Below are positions 14,101 to 26,100 of a stretch of 64,000 nt of DNA, one piece after another. Source of the stretch: Atriophallophorus winterbourni (Eukaryota > Platyhelminthes > Trematoda > Plagiorchiida > Microphallidae); NCBI GenBank assembly GCA_013407085.1, contig JACCGJ010000677.1, positions 41,399 through 105,398 of the forward strand. The letters are read 5' to 3'. A program made the position numbers and the translations under genes. The notes below the pieces were generated by a model, which was not told the origin of the DNA, did no database searches, and saw only the letters and a list, made by a program, of their open reading frames with translations. How positions within the stretch are numbered: position 1 is the stretch's first letter; the number at the start of each line of letters is the position of its first letter.

Positions 14101-17100
14101 AGAACAACAACCTTGGCAGATAAACTAGCCGCAATTGAGGCGACCCGTCTCTCCGGTTGGGATGCAAGAGATCAGAATTCACAGTGGACTATTACGTTTT
14201 GTGATATGTCCTTAATTCGTGTTTTGTAGCGGTCTTGTTGTACGCATCTTCTTCGAATGTGTGATTAATTTTGTACGTTGCTGATGAGCTCAAATAAGAG
14301 CGAAACTCCAGTCCAGCGCTTCCAATGTGGACCGTCGTGATAAATGTTGAGAATATTTTTAAAGACTTGTTAATGATGAGTAGTCGCCAAAAACATAACG
14401 AACCAAATCTCCAAACACTCTAAAACAACAATGCCCATCAGATCTAATCAGTGGGAAGATCTGACACGGAGATCTGTTCGGTTGGGCGACCACAACACAT
14501 GTTGCTTGCTCCTTCTGAACTGGTCGGGCAAACAAAGCTACTCAAATGTGCCAGTCTGGACAACAGTTCATAAACGCTTAATTGCGATCGGTCAAACGGT
14601 GGATGGTAGCCCATATCATTAAGGCGTGAGACTACAATGGTGATGGTCGGGGGTTCGAATCTCAACTGAAGCGAAAGGAAATGCACTGCTGATGAGCTCA
14701 AATAAGAGCGAAACTCGAGTCCAGTGCTTCCATTATGGACCGTCGTGATCAACTTTGGGAATAGTTCGCCTGTCTTTGCACGGATGAGTAGTTACAAAAA
14801 ATTTTGTATGTTGTCAAGTGGCATGGTGAGGAAAGCTTGTTATGATGCGCGAAAGTGAAAGCTCTCATGTGGATGTCGCCCTACGCGTTCACAACACTTG
14901 CTTGAATGCCTGTTTAGTTAAGGGCGTATGCACCTCATCCCAGTGTGTCTGTACTTAGTTTTCTAGAGCTTCGATGGGTCCCGACCTTGGGATTTTATTT
15001 TGTTATGGTTGTACGGCTGTTAAACGGTGTCCGGTCACTTAATCGTCAGACGCTTAATCCCTAAACACTTAATCACCAAGCATTTAACCCCCAAGTCACT
15101 TCATCCCCCGTCACTTAATCTTCAGTTTGATAACTTTTGAAGAATGCAGAATACGTTTAAATGAATTTATTTAGCAGGAGAGATATGCAATTGATTTTAA
15201 GAACGTCAATCTTTCCGTAGCTGAGTAGCGCTGAATAGCTCGAGATGTCATGCTATGCAACAAAAAATATGTGATTTACGACTCATGATTGTGCCGTTGA
15301 ATGATGTAGTCGGCACATTTGAGATTTTAGCCGAATCTATGCCTCAAAGTGAGAGGGTGAATGAACTGTTATCTTATTTTGAACATACCTTTGTTCAAGG
15401 TCGACGAATTAGAGGTAGAAGAGAAAACTTTGCACCAGCTTTATTTCCACCCGAAACCTTATTATAAGTATGAATACGCAAATAGTGGTGTTGCCCGAAC
15501 GAATAATGCTGTAGAAGGCTGGCATCATGCATTACAGTCATTCTTTTCTTGCCAACATCCCACCATGTGGACATTTCTTAACGGTTTGCGAAAGGATTGC
15601 CGACAGCATACGGCCTCAGTTCTTCAAACAAGTGTTGGGGTTCATGTCAAACAGAAGAAGAGATATGCGCCAGGACATCTCGCGCAATTCAGCGCTACTC
15701 AACTACGGAAAGATTGACTTCTTAAAATCAATTGCATATATCTCCTGTTAAATAAATTCATTTAAACGAATTCTGCATTCTTCAGAAATTATCAAACTGA
15801 AGATTAAGTATCTGTAAACCCTGTTAAACACCTGGTATTTGCTACCGATTTAATGCTGGCCATTATGATAACTCGTTTATAACGTTTATAAGAAATGTGG
15901 GTGGGTGGATTTTGCAAACGTGACATCAATGTGACTAAGATTGCAGCTTGTTTTAGTCAGATCTTCGAATGTTCCTCTTTCCGATCAAGGTCAACACGTT
16001 CTTATTTAAAATAACCGGAAATACCCGTCTCAAGCTCTTTTCTCTTTTGTGCGACTATCTCCTCCTAGAGGATAAGTCGGCTTCAAAGAAGGTTCTTGGG
16101 AATTTGGGTACAAAGCGGCGTCCCCATCACTACTCGGCGTTTGTTCGAGTCAGCTTCTCTAGCCTTTGTACAACCAAGTGCGACCTGCAAGGCAGCAGGG
16201 AGTTGCTAGAAAGAGGTGGTCTACCAGACTTTGTTCGAGGTTTTTGCTCAGGGTTTTCTCCGAAGCCTTTCCTGCGATCAGGTATCCCGCAAGGCAGCGG
16301 GGGTCTAAAATAAGGGTTTTCCTTCCCTTAGATGAAATGCCCTTCCAGGCTAACGAGCTCTATCTGCCCGTCTCAAGCACTACCTGAAACATCCCCTCGC
16401 AAGTTGATATATCCAGTCGCACGCGCCAAGACTGTTATAATTCATGAAACGTGTTGTTTTCGCTTCTGCCTTTGTCAGTATGTCAATCGTGTCTTACTCG
16501 GTACACATCTTTACCCCGACCTGTGCTTTCCTCTCGGTGATACTTTTTGTTTGTTTATCCAAACGACTTCACTCTAACTCGTAACCGTCTTCCATCTTTC
16601 GTGGCCACTACTAACGTTTCGTCTATCATGTATCTTGCAACCATCCGCGTCTTCCTATCAGCTCGGATTCATTCCCCAATGCTATCAAATATGTTTGCCG
16701 TGGTCATTTTCAAGTGCTAAGACCTTACTAACCCTGCCTTTCGTTCCTTTGATTGATTGATTGCACCAAATGTTAATCTTTTGGTTTTTTACAGACTTGT
16801 TCGTTGGACAGCTGATGAGCACGCTGGAATGTTCCGAGTGTCGATTTAAATCCACCACTTTCGATCCGTTTTGGGATTTGAGCTTGCCAGTCCCAAAGGT
16901 ATGAAACATCCCATCTCGTTTCATTCTGGTATTCTGATGTTGGTTTAACCGTGGAACCGATATGTGTAATATTCATGTGCTGCACAGGTAATACCATGTC
17001 ATCGTTAAGAAGCTGCATGCTGGAGCTACGCTGCCAATGGTATCCTTTCCTGATGTCTGTCTAAGTTTAAACCACCCCCTCCAGGCGCTGTTTGTAACTG

Positions 17101-20100
17101 CGGTACTTCATCCGACTCCGAACTTTCCATGATTTCGTTTTCTTTACTAATTCGATGGCCTTATTGTGTTTGAATGGTATGCGACTTTAGATGTATGGTT
17201 TCTCTCAGTTTTCCGTCTTCTAGAGATTTTCCGTTTTCTGATATATGCAAGATTAAAAATTCTCCTGCCTTGTGTACATTTGGGTAGCACATGTAACATA
17301 GGTTGCTCAGAAAACGATAAAAAAATTTCCTGTCATTGTCGCTTTACTTTTACTTTACTTTTGTGCGACTATCTCCTCCTGGAGGATGAGTCGGCTTCAA
17401 TGAAGATTCTCCGGAATTTGGGTACAAAGCGGCGTCCCCAGCACCACTCGGCGGTTGTTCGAGTCAGCTTCTCTAGTCTTTGCACAACCAAGTGCGACCT
17501 GCAAGGCAGCTGGGAGTTGCCAGAAAGAGGTGGTGTGCACCAACTAACCGTCTAGGAGACTCGGTTCAAGATTTTTTTCCTCGGGCTTTTCTACCGAAGC
17601 CTTTCCCGCAATCGGATATCCCGCAAGGCAGCGAACGTTTAAAATCAGGGTTTACCTTTCCTTAGATGAAATGCCCTCCCAGGCTAACGAGCTCCATCTG
17701 CCCGAAGCAAACTGGTTCTCAGGCACCAGTCACTCGCCCTCGCCCCTTCTCATGTTGGTAGAAGCAATTCCGCCGGGCTCGGGGAGCCACTCGTGCAGGC
17801 CAGAAGCTGGACTTGGTTGTCAGAGGCTATTTGAGACGCGCGCCATATGGGAACATTTCATAAATAGTGGGAGCTTATCCTAACTGCCACCCCCGCTATG
17901 ACAACCTTTGCCCCAATAGCCTGATAAGGAATAAAAACCTGGATATACTAAGGTAGACTGCGTCGAGCGCAAAGCTTCGATCTTGATTCATAATAAACTT
18001 GACCTTTTAATCGCTTCTCAGTAATTAGCCGTGCTTTATTTACTCAAATATCTTCGTGATTTTACCCATTTCAAGAGCGTTTAATGTTTGTAAATTTCTT
18101 TTTCGAATTCTGCTGTGCCACAGTGGTTCCGTCGATTACTACTCACGCAAAGAAGTTCGACTCCTTTTTTACGATCCATTAAGCCTAGTTGACTGAGTAC
18201 ATATTCATCTGCTTTTTGCTCTTCTGTCTTAGTTATCCCGGGTTAATTTTGTTTGGCTTATTGTCAGGATGATCGGTGCTGTTGCTGAAGATGGTGACTG
18301 TAGATTTTGTACGTTAATGTTCTTTACATTTCCTAAGAATGTTGTGGAATTTAATACACTGGTGGTCAGCGGATCACGGTACGTATTGTAGTGAAGTGCA
18401 TTGGTGGTGAGCGTTAATCATGAGCCTTCGGATGATATGCACAACGCCAGTCTCTTGGGCACAGCACAGGATCAGGAAACCACCGACAAGGATAATCGCG
18501 AACTTGTTATAATCCCGGTTTCGAAAAGATTATATTAGAACGGTGCAAGCGACAATATCCCCCGAAATAAGCTGAGACGAATAACGTCCACCGCTAACGA
18601 ACGATATGGTATGGTATGAAAGCACAAGCTTGACCCAAGCGAAGTGCCGCACAGTCAGAGACTACACGTGGACTAAGATACTGTCAGGTTAACCAGGCCT
18701 AGCCATATATGAGGGGGGAATAGAAATGGTAGTGAGACTCGAGCCTGTTTCAGCATGCACCGAACGATATGCGATTCGTTGGGGCCGGCCAAACGAGCTC
18801 TGGGTGGCGGGGGCTTGAAGCGCGCTTCCGCATTCAGATCACTACCGGTGGCAAGTCGATTTCAGCACAGCCATGGCTACACACCACAGAAGTATCGCGC
18901 GATTGCACAGTGAGCATGGACATACGTGCAGTTTTACCGCGTATGTAACACCATGAAAGTTGATTACATCTGGGCAGTGAACGCGGGAGCCTGACAGCAT
19001 CGCAGCCCAAGTGTCGCAGGCTCCAATCTCGTGATTTTATACAGACATTGTGTTTATATTATTCTGAATGCCAAATAATGAATTAGCGCGCTCTCTGTTT
19101 AAATTTGTACATTTTTTATTCAAGAGGCAATCTGATCAGACCAGAAAAAATAATCATGAAAATGAAATCTTTCCAACATGTTTATTTTTTCTATTCCCTC
19201 GATTTGCGTACTTATTCGTGATTGATACAACTTTTGGTATACATTTTTCTCGCCTGTTTGTGCTACGTCTTTCCGTTCCGCTTTTCAGGACCCCAATGTG
19301 ACGATCCTTGATTGTCTGCGTTTGTTCACCGCTAAAGACGATTTGGATGGCAATGAGAGACCGGTTAGTTAATCGATTGATTACTTGAGTCTATTTGATT
19401 TTCACCCAATGATCTGATCAGTGGGCTTCAATATTTCATTTTTCTTGAGCACTATTGTCTGACTTACGTAACACCATTATTCGCAATTATCGTAGTGGCT
19501 ATTCAAACGTTTTTAGTCCTTTTCGGCTGTATGGGTGCTTGGGATTGGTGCTTGAGTGACTAGGTCGTCTACACAATCTATCTATACACAGTTCGATTGT
19601 ATGTATGTATGAAAGCACAAGCCTAATCCTGGCAAAGTGCCACACAGTCAGAGACTGCACGTGGGGGGATGCGATGTGAAAGCATAAGCCTGATCCAGAC
19701 AAAGTGCCACACAGTCAGAAACTGCACGTGAGCTAAGATACTGTCAGGTCGCCCAGACCTAGGCACGGTTCGATCACAGTAGTCTGATACGCTGAACGCA
19801 GGCTTATCGATCTTCACGGTGCTGAGAAACGCATGGATGATGAAACTATGGTGTGTTTTCAGCGGTGACACAATTTCACAGCCTGGCAGACAAAAGTGTT
19901 CGGGGTAAACTGGGGTCTTTTTTCTAATTCTGCATAGCCTTGATTGGTTTTGGGGCGTTGATTTGTGTCCTGAATACAATCAACTCGTTCTCGAAATCGT
20001 CCCTCGGATTAAAACCGGTGCTTTCCTTTGACATGTAGCTGCGCATTCCGACCTCTAACAGCAATAAGGATGTCTGACCGTTGAGATTGAGTGGATGTGA

Positions 20101-23100
20101 CTTTTCTGTGTCATGCGCTGCTGCTGTCTAGACCTGTGACGACAAACAGCCTGGAACCGGTTTCCGAGTGTAAATGTGGGGGATGTAAGCACTACGATAC
20201 ATTGATCTTTTTAAGCTTCTCAACTGCTTGGCCCCTAATCACTCTATGATTCTGTATTTAAACATCGTGGTTCGTTATACTCTATATATTTCCATTTTCT
20301 TTCTCATATCTGTCTAGGCCTGGGCAACCTGACAGTATCTTAGTCCACGTGCAGTCTCTGACTGTGAGGCACTTTGCCTGGATCAGGCTTGTGCTTTCAT
20401 ACCAGACCATACTCTATATAACATTGTTTAACACTTTATTACTGCCCAAACGCTGATTGATCCAAAGCTTGTTGTCTCCACGTGATGAGGGCAAACAGTC
20501 AGATGCCGGTACCCGTTTGTGTTTTTTCGTTCCCTCTTTTCGTTGTACTTTTTGTTTCACTACATTCCAGGTTTGTGGTCGATGCAAAACGCGACAGCGA
20601 TGTTCCAAAAGCTTCTCCATCCAAAAGTTTCCTCGGATTTTGGTGCTACGTATCCTTTGCAATCGTGCGTGCCAATGCTCCCAAAAGCGTTTACAAATTC
20701 GGCTTAATGCAAATAAGTTGGGGTCGTTTTCGAAGTGGAGTCTTGGTAGCTATCCGTTACATTCTGATCAGTACCCTTCATCATCATCATCATCAAAGAC
20801 AGCATTACACCGGTAGCACGTACCAAATGCTTAACTGCCATACAACCATGAAAATGTAAAATCCTAAGAGATGGGGAAGGGTAGGACTGAAATAGCTACG
20901 GATTCTATAGAAGAGTAAGCACAAACAAACTGTGAAGAGGTGTCTACACCTCGAATGGAACATTCATTCAAACAAGTTTCGTGAACGAGTAGAGCAACAT
21001 CAGCATGGCAGCTTCCTTGCGGCTTTCACTGTCATGCATCATTAGTACCCGTAGGTTCAAAGAAGTTGAAAAAATAGAGCAGCCAGTCTCGGATGATTAA
21101 TTGGCACGTGAAACCGTATTTTCTCGAGACCCAGGGGATGTTTTGCCATGTGTAGCGCGAGCCGTCGAGGTCATTCGACTCGCTATCATATGGTACACGA
21201 CGGCTTAGACCGCTGACGTGACCAGCAAAATATTTTGGACAGGTCAGCTGAATCCACTTTAGTCATTGCATTCTTATCAGCCTTTGTTATTTCAAATGCC
21301 TCTGCAGCATTCAAAGGTTAATCATATCTACATTCTCAAGGTCATCTTTTTAGTCCCCAACTAAATCGTCTTCCTTTAAAGTTGAATGTTTTATTCGTGA
21401 TTGACATTCGTTCTGGTTTCGCGTCTTAGCCTTCACAGGGAAGCGCTACTAGTGTATTGGACCCGGCATGTTGGGTGCTTAGCTCATATTTGCGTACTAG
21501 TAATAAAAGTAGCATAGCAATTCACCTAAATTTGAGCCACTTGAAAATCCGCGCTACCTGAGCTAGCTTTCTTCATTGCAAGGTGGTAGCAGTGGCCTTT
21601 TAGCGCAGGGGATATGAAACCAACAAAATATTGGTCGTAGTTACGGGATTAGCAATCTGTGTGTCGGTATGATCAGTACTGGGCAACCTGACAGTATCTC
21701 AGCCCACGTGCAGTCTCTGACTGTGCGGCACTTTGCCTGGATCAGGCTTGTGCTTTCATACCATACTGGCATTCGCATACATGGTATCTTCAGAAGGAAT
21801 GGCTTTGAACAACCCATCTAGTCAATTATTTCCGCTTTTAGCCTGTTACAGGACAAAGTTATCAGGATAGCTCTACATTGACGAGGACCAACTAAATGCG
21901 CTCCATAACTCAGACAAAACAGTCCACGCGACAGCTAAATTTGAATGTGTCGCATGCGAACTTACATTCTTGCACTTTGTGTTGTAAGTGGATCACTGAT
22001 TTCTACAGCCTCGGTCCTGTTCTTTTTCTTCCTCATATCTGTCTAGGCCTGGGCAACCTGCAGTATCTTAGCCCACGTGCAGTCTCTGACTGTACGGCAC
22101 TTTGCCTGGATCAGGCTTGTGCTTTCATACCATACCATATACAGCCTAGGTCCTAAAGTAGTACCTTGTTACTACACAACATGGGAAACTCGTTTAGCAA
22201 AATATAAGCCCCCGACTTTCAGCAGGGTTATCCAAAGTGTAAGATTATGCACCAGCTAAACCGGGTTGATTGGTCGTTGAAGAAATTAGCCAATAATTAA
22301 CGATGTAAAGCTTGTCTACTCTGTGTCAATCGATCGCTNNNNNNNNNNNNNNNNNNNNNNNNNNNNNNNNNNNNNNNNNNNNNNNNNNNNNNNNNNNNNN
22401 NNNNNNNNNNNNNNNNNNNNNNNNNNNNNNNNNNNNNNNNNNNNNNNNNNNNNNNNNNNNNNNNNNNNNNNNNNNNNNNNNNNNNNNNNNNNNNNNNNNN
22501 NNNNNNNNNNNNNNNNNNNNNNNNNNNNNNNNNNNNNNNNNNNNNNNNNNNNNNNNNNNNNNNNNNNNNNNNNNNNNNNNNNNNNNNNNNNNNNNNNNNN
22601 NNNNNNNNNNNNNNNNNNNNNNNNNNNNNNNNNNNNNNNNNNNNNNNNNNNNNNNNNNNNNNNNNNNNNNNNNNNNNNNNNNNNNNNNNNNNNNNNNNNN
22701 NNNNNNNNNNNNNNNNNNNNNNNNNNNNNNNNNNNNNNNNNNNNNNNNNNNNNNNNNNNNNNNNNNNNNNNNNNNNNNNNNNNNNNNNNNNNNNNNNNNN
22801 NNNNNNNNNNNNNNNNNNNNNNNNNNNNNNNNNNNNNNNNNNNNNNNNNNNNNNNNNNNNNNNNNNNNNNNNNNNNNNNNNNNNNNNNNNNNNNNNNNNN
22901 NNNNNNNNNNNNNNNNNNNNNNNNNNNNNNNNNNNNNNNNNNNNNNNNNNNNNNNNNNNNNNNNNNNNNNNNNNNNNNNNNNNNNNNNNNNNNNNNNNNN
23001 NNNNNNNNNNNNNNNNNNNNNNNNNNNNNNNNNNNNNNNNNNNNNNNNNNNNNNNNNNNNNNNNNNNNNNNNNNNNNNNNNNNNNNNNNNNNNNNNNNNN

Positions 23101-26100
23101 NNNNNNNNNNNNNNNNNNNNNNNNNNNNNNNNNNNNNNNNNNNNNNNNNNNNNNNNNNNNNNNNNNNNNNNNNNNNNNNNNNNNNNNNNNNNNNNNNNNN
23201 NNNNNNNNNNNNNNNNNNNNNNNNNNNNNNNNNNNNNNNNNNNNNNNNNNNNNNNNNNNNNNNNNNNNNNNNNNNNNNNNNNNNNNNNNNNNNNNNNNNN
23301 NNNNNNNNNNNNNNNNNNNNNNNNNNNNNNNNNNNNNNTCCGAGGACATAAACTCAAACTGTTACATCAACAGAGCAGGCTTGAATGTCGACACTGCTTT
23401 TTCTCTGTGACAGTATGCAGTCAGTGGAACACTCTCCCAGGCACGCTTTTTGAGGTCGCTTCTCTCGGTTCATTCAAAGGTCTCCTCGATTCTCACCTCC
23501 ATGAAATCTCCCACTCCCAAGATACAAGTACCCCGTAAACACTATTTTAATTTTTTTACGAACCCTACCGCATTTTTCCCCCAAAACTCACTAGCTCGTG
23601 GCAACGTGTTAGGAGGGTAACCTCCGAATGTTCATTATGTAATAGTTTACAGTTTACATAAAACCTCTTTTCCCTCTTTCAGCTTGCCATTGGTGCTTTT
23701 GTACTTCAGCAATAAACTTCCATTCAAATCACTCGTGCTTCCGTCTGAACCAGTCTGTTTGCGAATCTAGAGTTTTCCAGTGACTGTGAAACATAACAAT
23801 TTGGCGACGGGGTATTACCGAATCCACATACAATGTCTATACCAGTAGAAGATGTAACAAACTTCTTTGCGATCAACAGGCGCTGTTTGAACAAAGTCAA
23901 ATGCGCATGATCGAATTACTCACACAATGTCTAAGCTCTATAGCAACGGTTGGATCGTCTCATGTGCAGTCTGAAACAATAGATTCTGTATCTGCTACCA
24001 TCACTGAGTTTCATTACGAACCTTCATCGGGACAAACATTCGATGCCTGGTACAAACGCTGGGAGGACACCTTTCAGCATGAGCTCAGCAGCAAGGATCC
24101 AGCCTGGAAAGCACGTTTACTGGTTAGGAAGCTTAGCACGGTTGAACATGAACGTTTTACCAATTTTATCTTGCCGAAACAACCCAAAGATCTCACCTTT
24201 TAGGAAACGGTAGCTCAGCTCCGTGAAATATTCGGCGACCAAGCTTCATTGTTCAATCTTCGATACAACTGTCTGAAGTTATCCAAGACAGCTACCGACG
24301 ACTATGTCACATTTGCAGGAATCGTCAACCGAGAGTGCGAAAGGTTCCAGTTGAAATCACTGACCGAAGATCAGTTCAAATGCCTCATATTTGTTGCTGG
24401 TCTCTCCTCTCACAATGATTCAGACATCCGTATGCGGTTGCTGTCCAAATTGGACCAAAATCCTAATATGACTGTTCAAGATCTAACCATCGAATGTCAA
24501 CGTCTGCTAAATCTTAAGCACGATACTGCGATGGTGCAGCAATCAGCTCAGCCATCAACTTTGGTCCAGAAGGTGAAACAAACCTCATTCTCACATCCAA
24601 AAAAGCCCCCAACACCATGTTGGTCGTGTGGTGAATGGCATTTCAAACGGTTTTGTTCATTTAAAAAGCACCAATGCCAGACATGCAATCGCAGAGGTCA
24701 CAAGGAAGGATTCTGTCCTCCGAACAGTACTGATGATAAAAAGATTCGTCATCCGCGAAAACGGATTTTACAAAAGTCTACATTTTCGAAGCGTTCTCAG
24801 TCTAACTCACTGTACGCTACTTTTAAAGTTGATTTCGAATCTCGCCGTCGATTCATCACTATATGTATAAATCAGACGCCAGTACGCCTGCAGTTGGATA
24901 CTGCCTCTGACATAACTATAATCTCACATGCTACTTGGGATCTTATCGGAAAACCTTCCGTATGCCCCACTGAACATTGTGCTCAAGATGCTTCAGGAAA
25001 TCCCCTACAGATATCTGGTGAGCTAAATTGTGACGTCTCCTTCAGAGATACAAAATTCACCGGAACTTGTTATCTGACAGAGCATGTGCAGCTAAACTTA
25101 CTTGGTCTCGATTGGATGGAAAAACTAAATTTGTGGAATTTACCTCTGAATTCTGTGTGCAATAGCGTCTCTCTTGCTCATACAGCAGATTCTGAACCAC
25201 ATGAAGATGCGGTTATCGCTTCAATCACTCTTGAATCAGAAGTCAGCAGTGTGCTCACTACATCAATCCGTGCGCTTCCAGTCACTTCAGCCATGGTTTG
25301 TGAAGCTACTGCCCATGATCCACTACTTCAACGAGTCCTCGAACATATCCGTACCAATTGGCCGTCACAGTGCCCTGATGCCCAACTCATGCCTTTTTAC
25401 CAACGCCGTTGTTCTTTGTCAGAAGTCAATGGTTGTATATTGTTTGCTTATCACGTGGTTGTGCCCGCCCAATTGCAGCGAAATATTTTGGTTCAGTTTC
25501 ATAACGGACATCGCGCTGAGACTGGACCTTAACGTGGTGCGATGGTTTGTGTACCTCTATGACCCATTGAGCTATGCTGGGTGGTGCTCTCCGAGCACCT
25601 TCAGAGTCACTCATACCAGGAAGGTCAATGGATAGAGGTCAGACGAACACGGTCTCAACCTAACCCGCTGCCTTGTTGGTCAGGCTTTTAGCCAAAGGCT
25701 TTGGTCGAGAACCCTAATTGTTCTCCTGTCTAGGCATGGGCGACCTGGCAGTATCCCAGCCCTCATACAACCATGACCATGACTATTAATACGAAACCCA
25801 AATCCATAGTGCATCGGCCGTCGCGCACGATAAACAGGGTCGCCTTACCTGCTGCATACAGCAGGGCGGGTAAGCGAAACCAAGCTACTGCTGGCCCTAC
25901 TATTCAAACTGTTTCTGACCCTTCCCCTCCCCCATCCACTCTTAACAACTCTCCGTCTGTCAATCCCAGCTTTAGAAAAGACCGCGCTGAACATGTTGGA
26001 ACATTTTCTGTTCGCGAATTTACAGACCACTTTCTGAAACCACGGGCTTCAGCTCACATCGGTGCCATAAATGTCAGAACTCTCAGACAAATAGGCCAGC

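Larger units (their letters stand above)
14811..15865 (+). repeat. RTE 3' tail interrupted by the MULE
   Basis: 14811-15016 and 15830-15865 match the RTE 3' tail (TGTATGTTGTCAAG..., GGTTGTACGGC..., GCTACCGATTTAATGCTG). The MULE and its target duplication lie between. Confidence 0.8.

Noticed and set aside
22297..23538. Several 340-408-codon reading frames on both strands
   Set aside because: They are made almost entirely of undetermined bases of the 1000-N gap.
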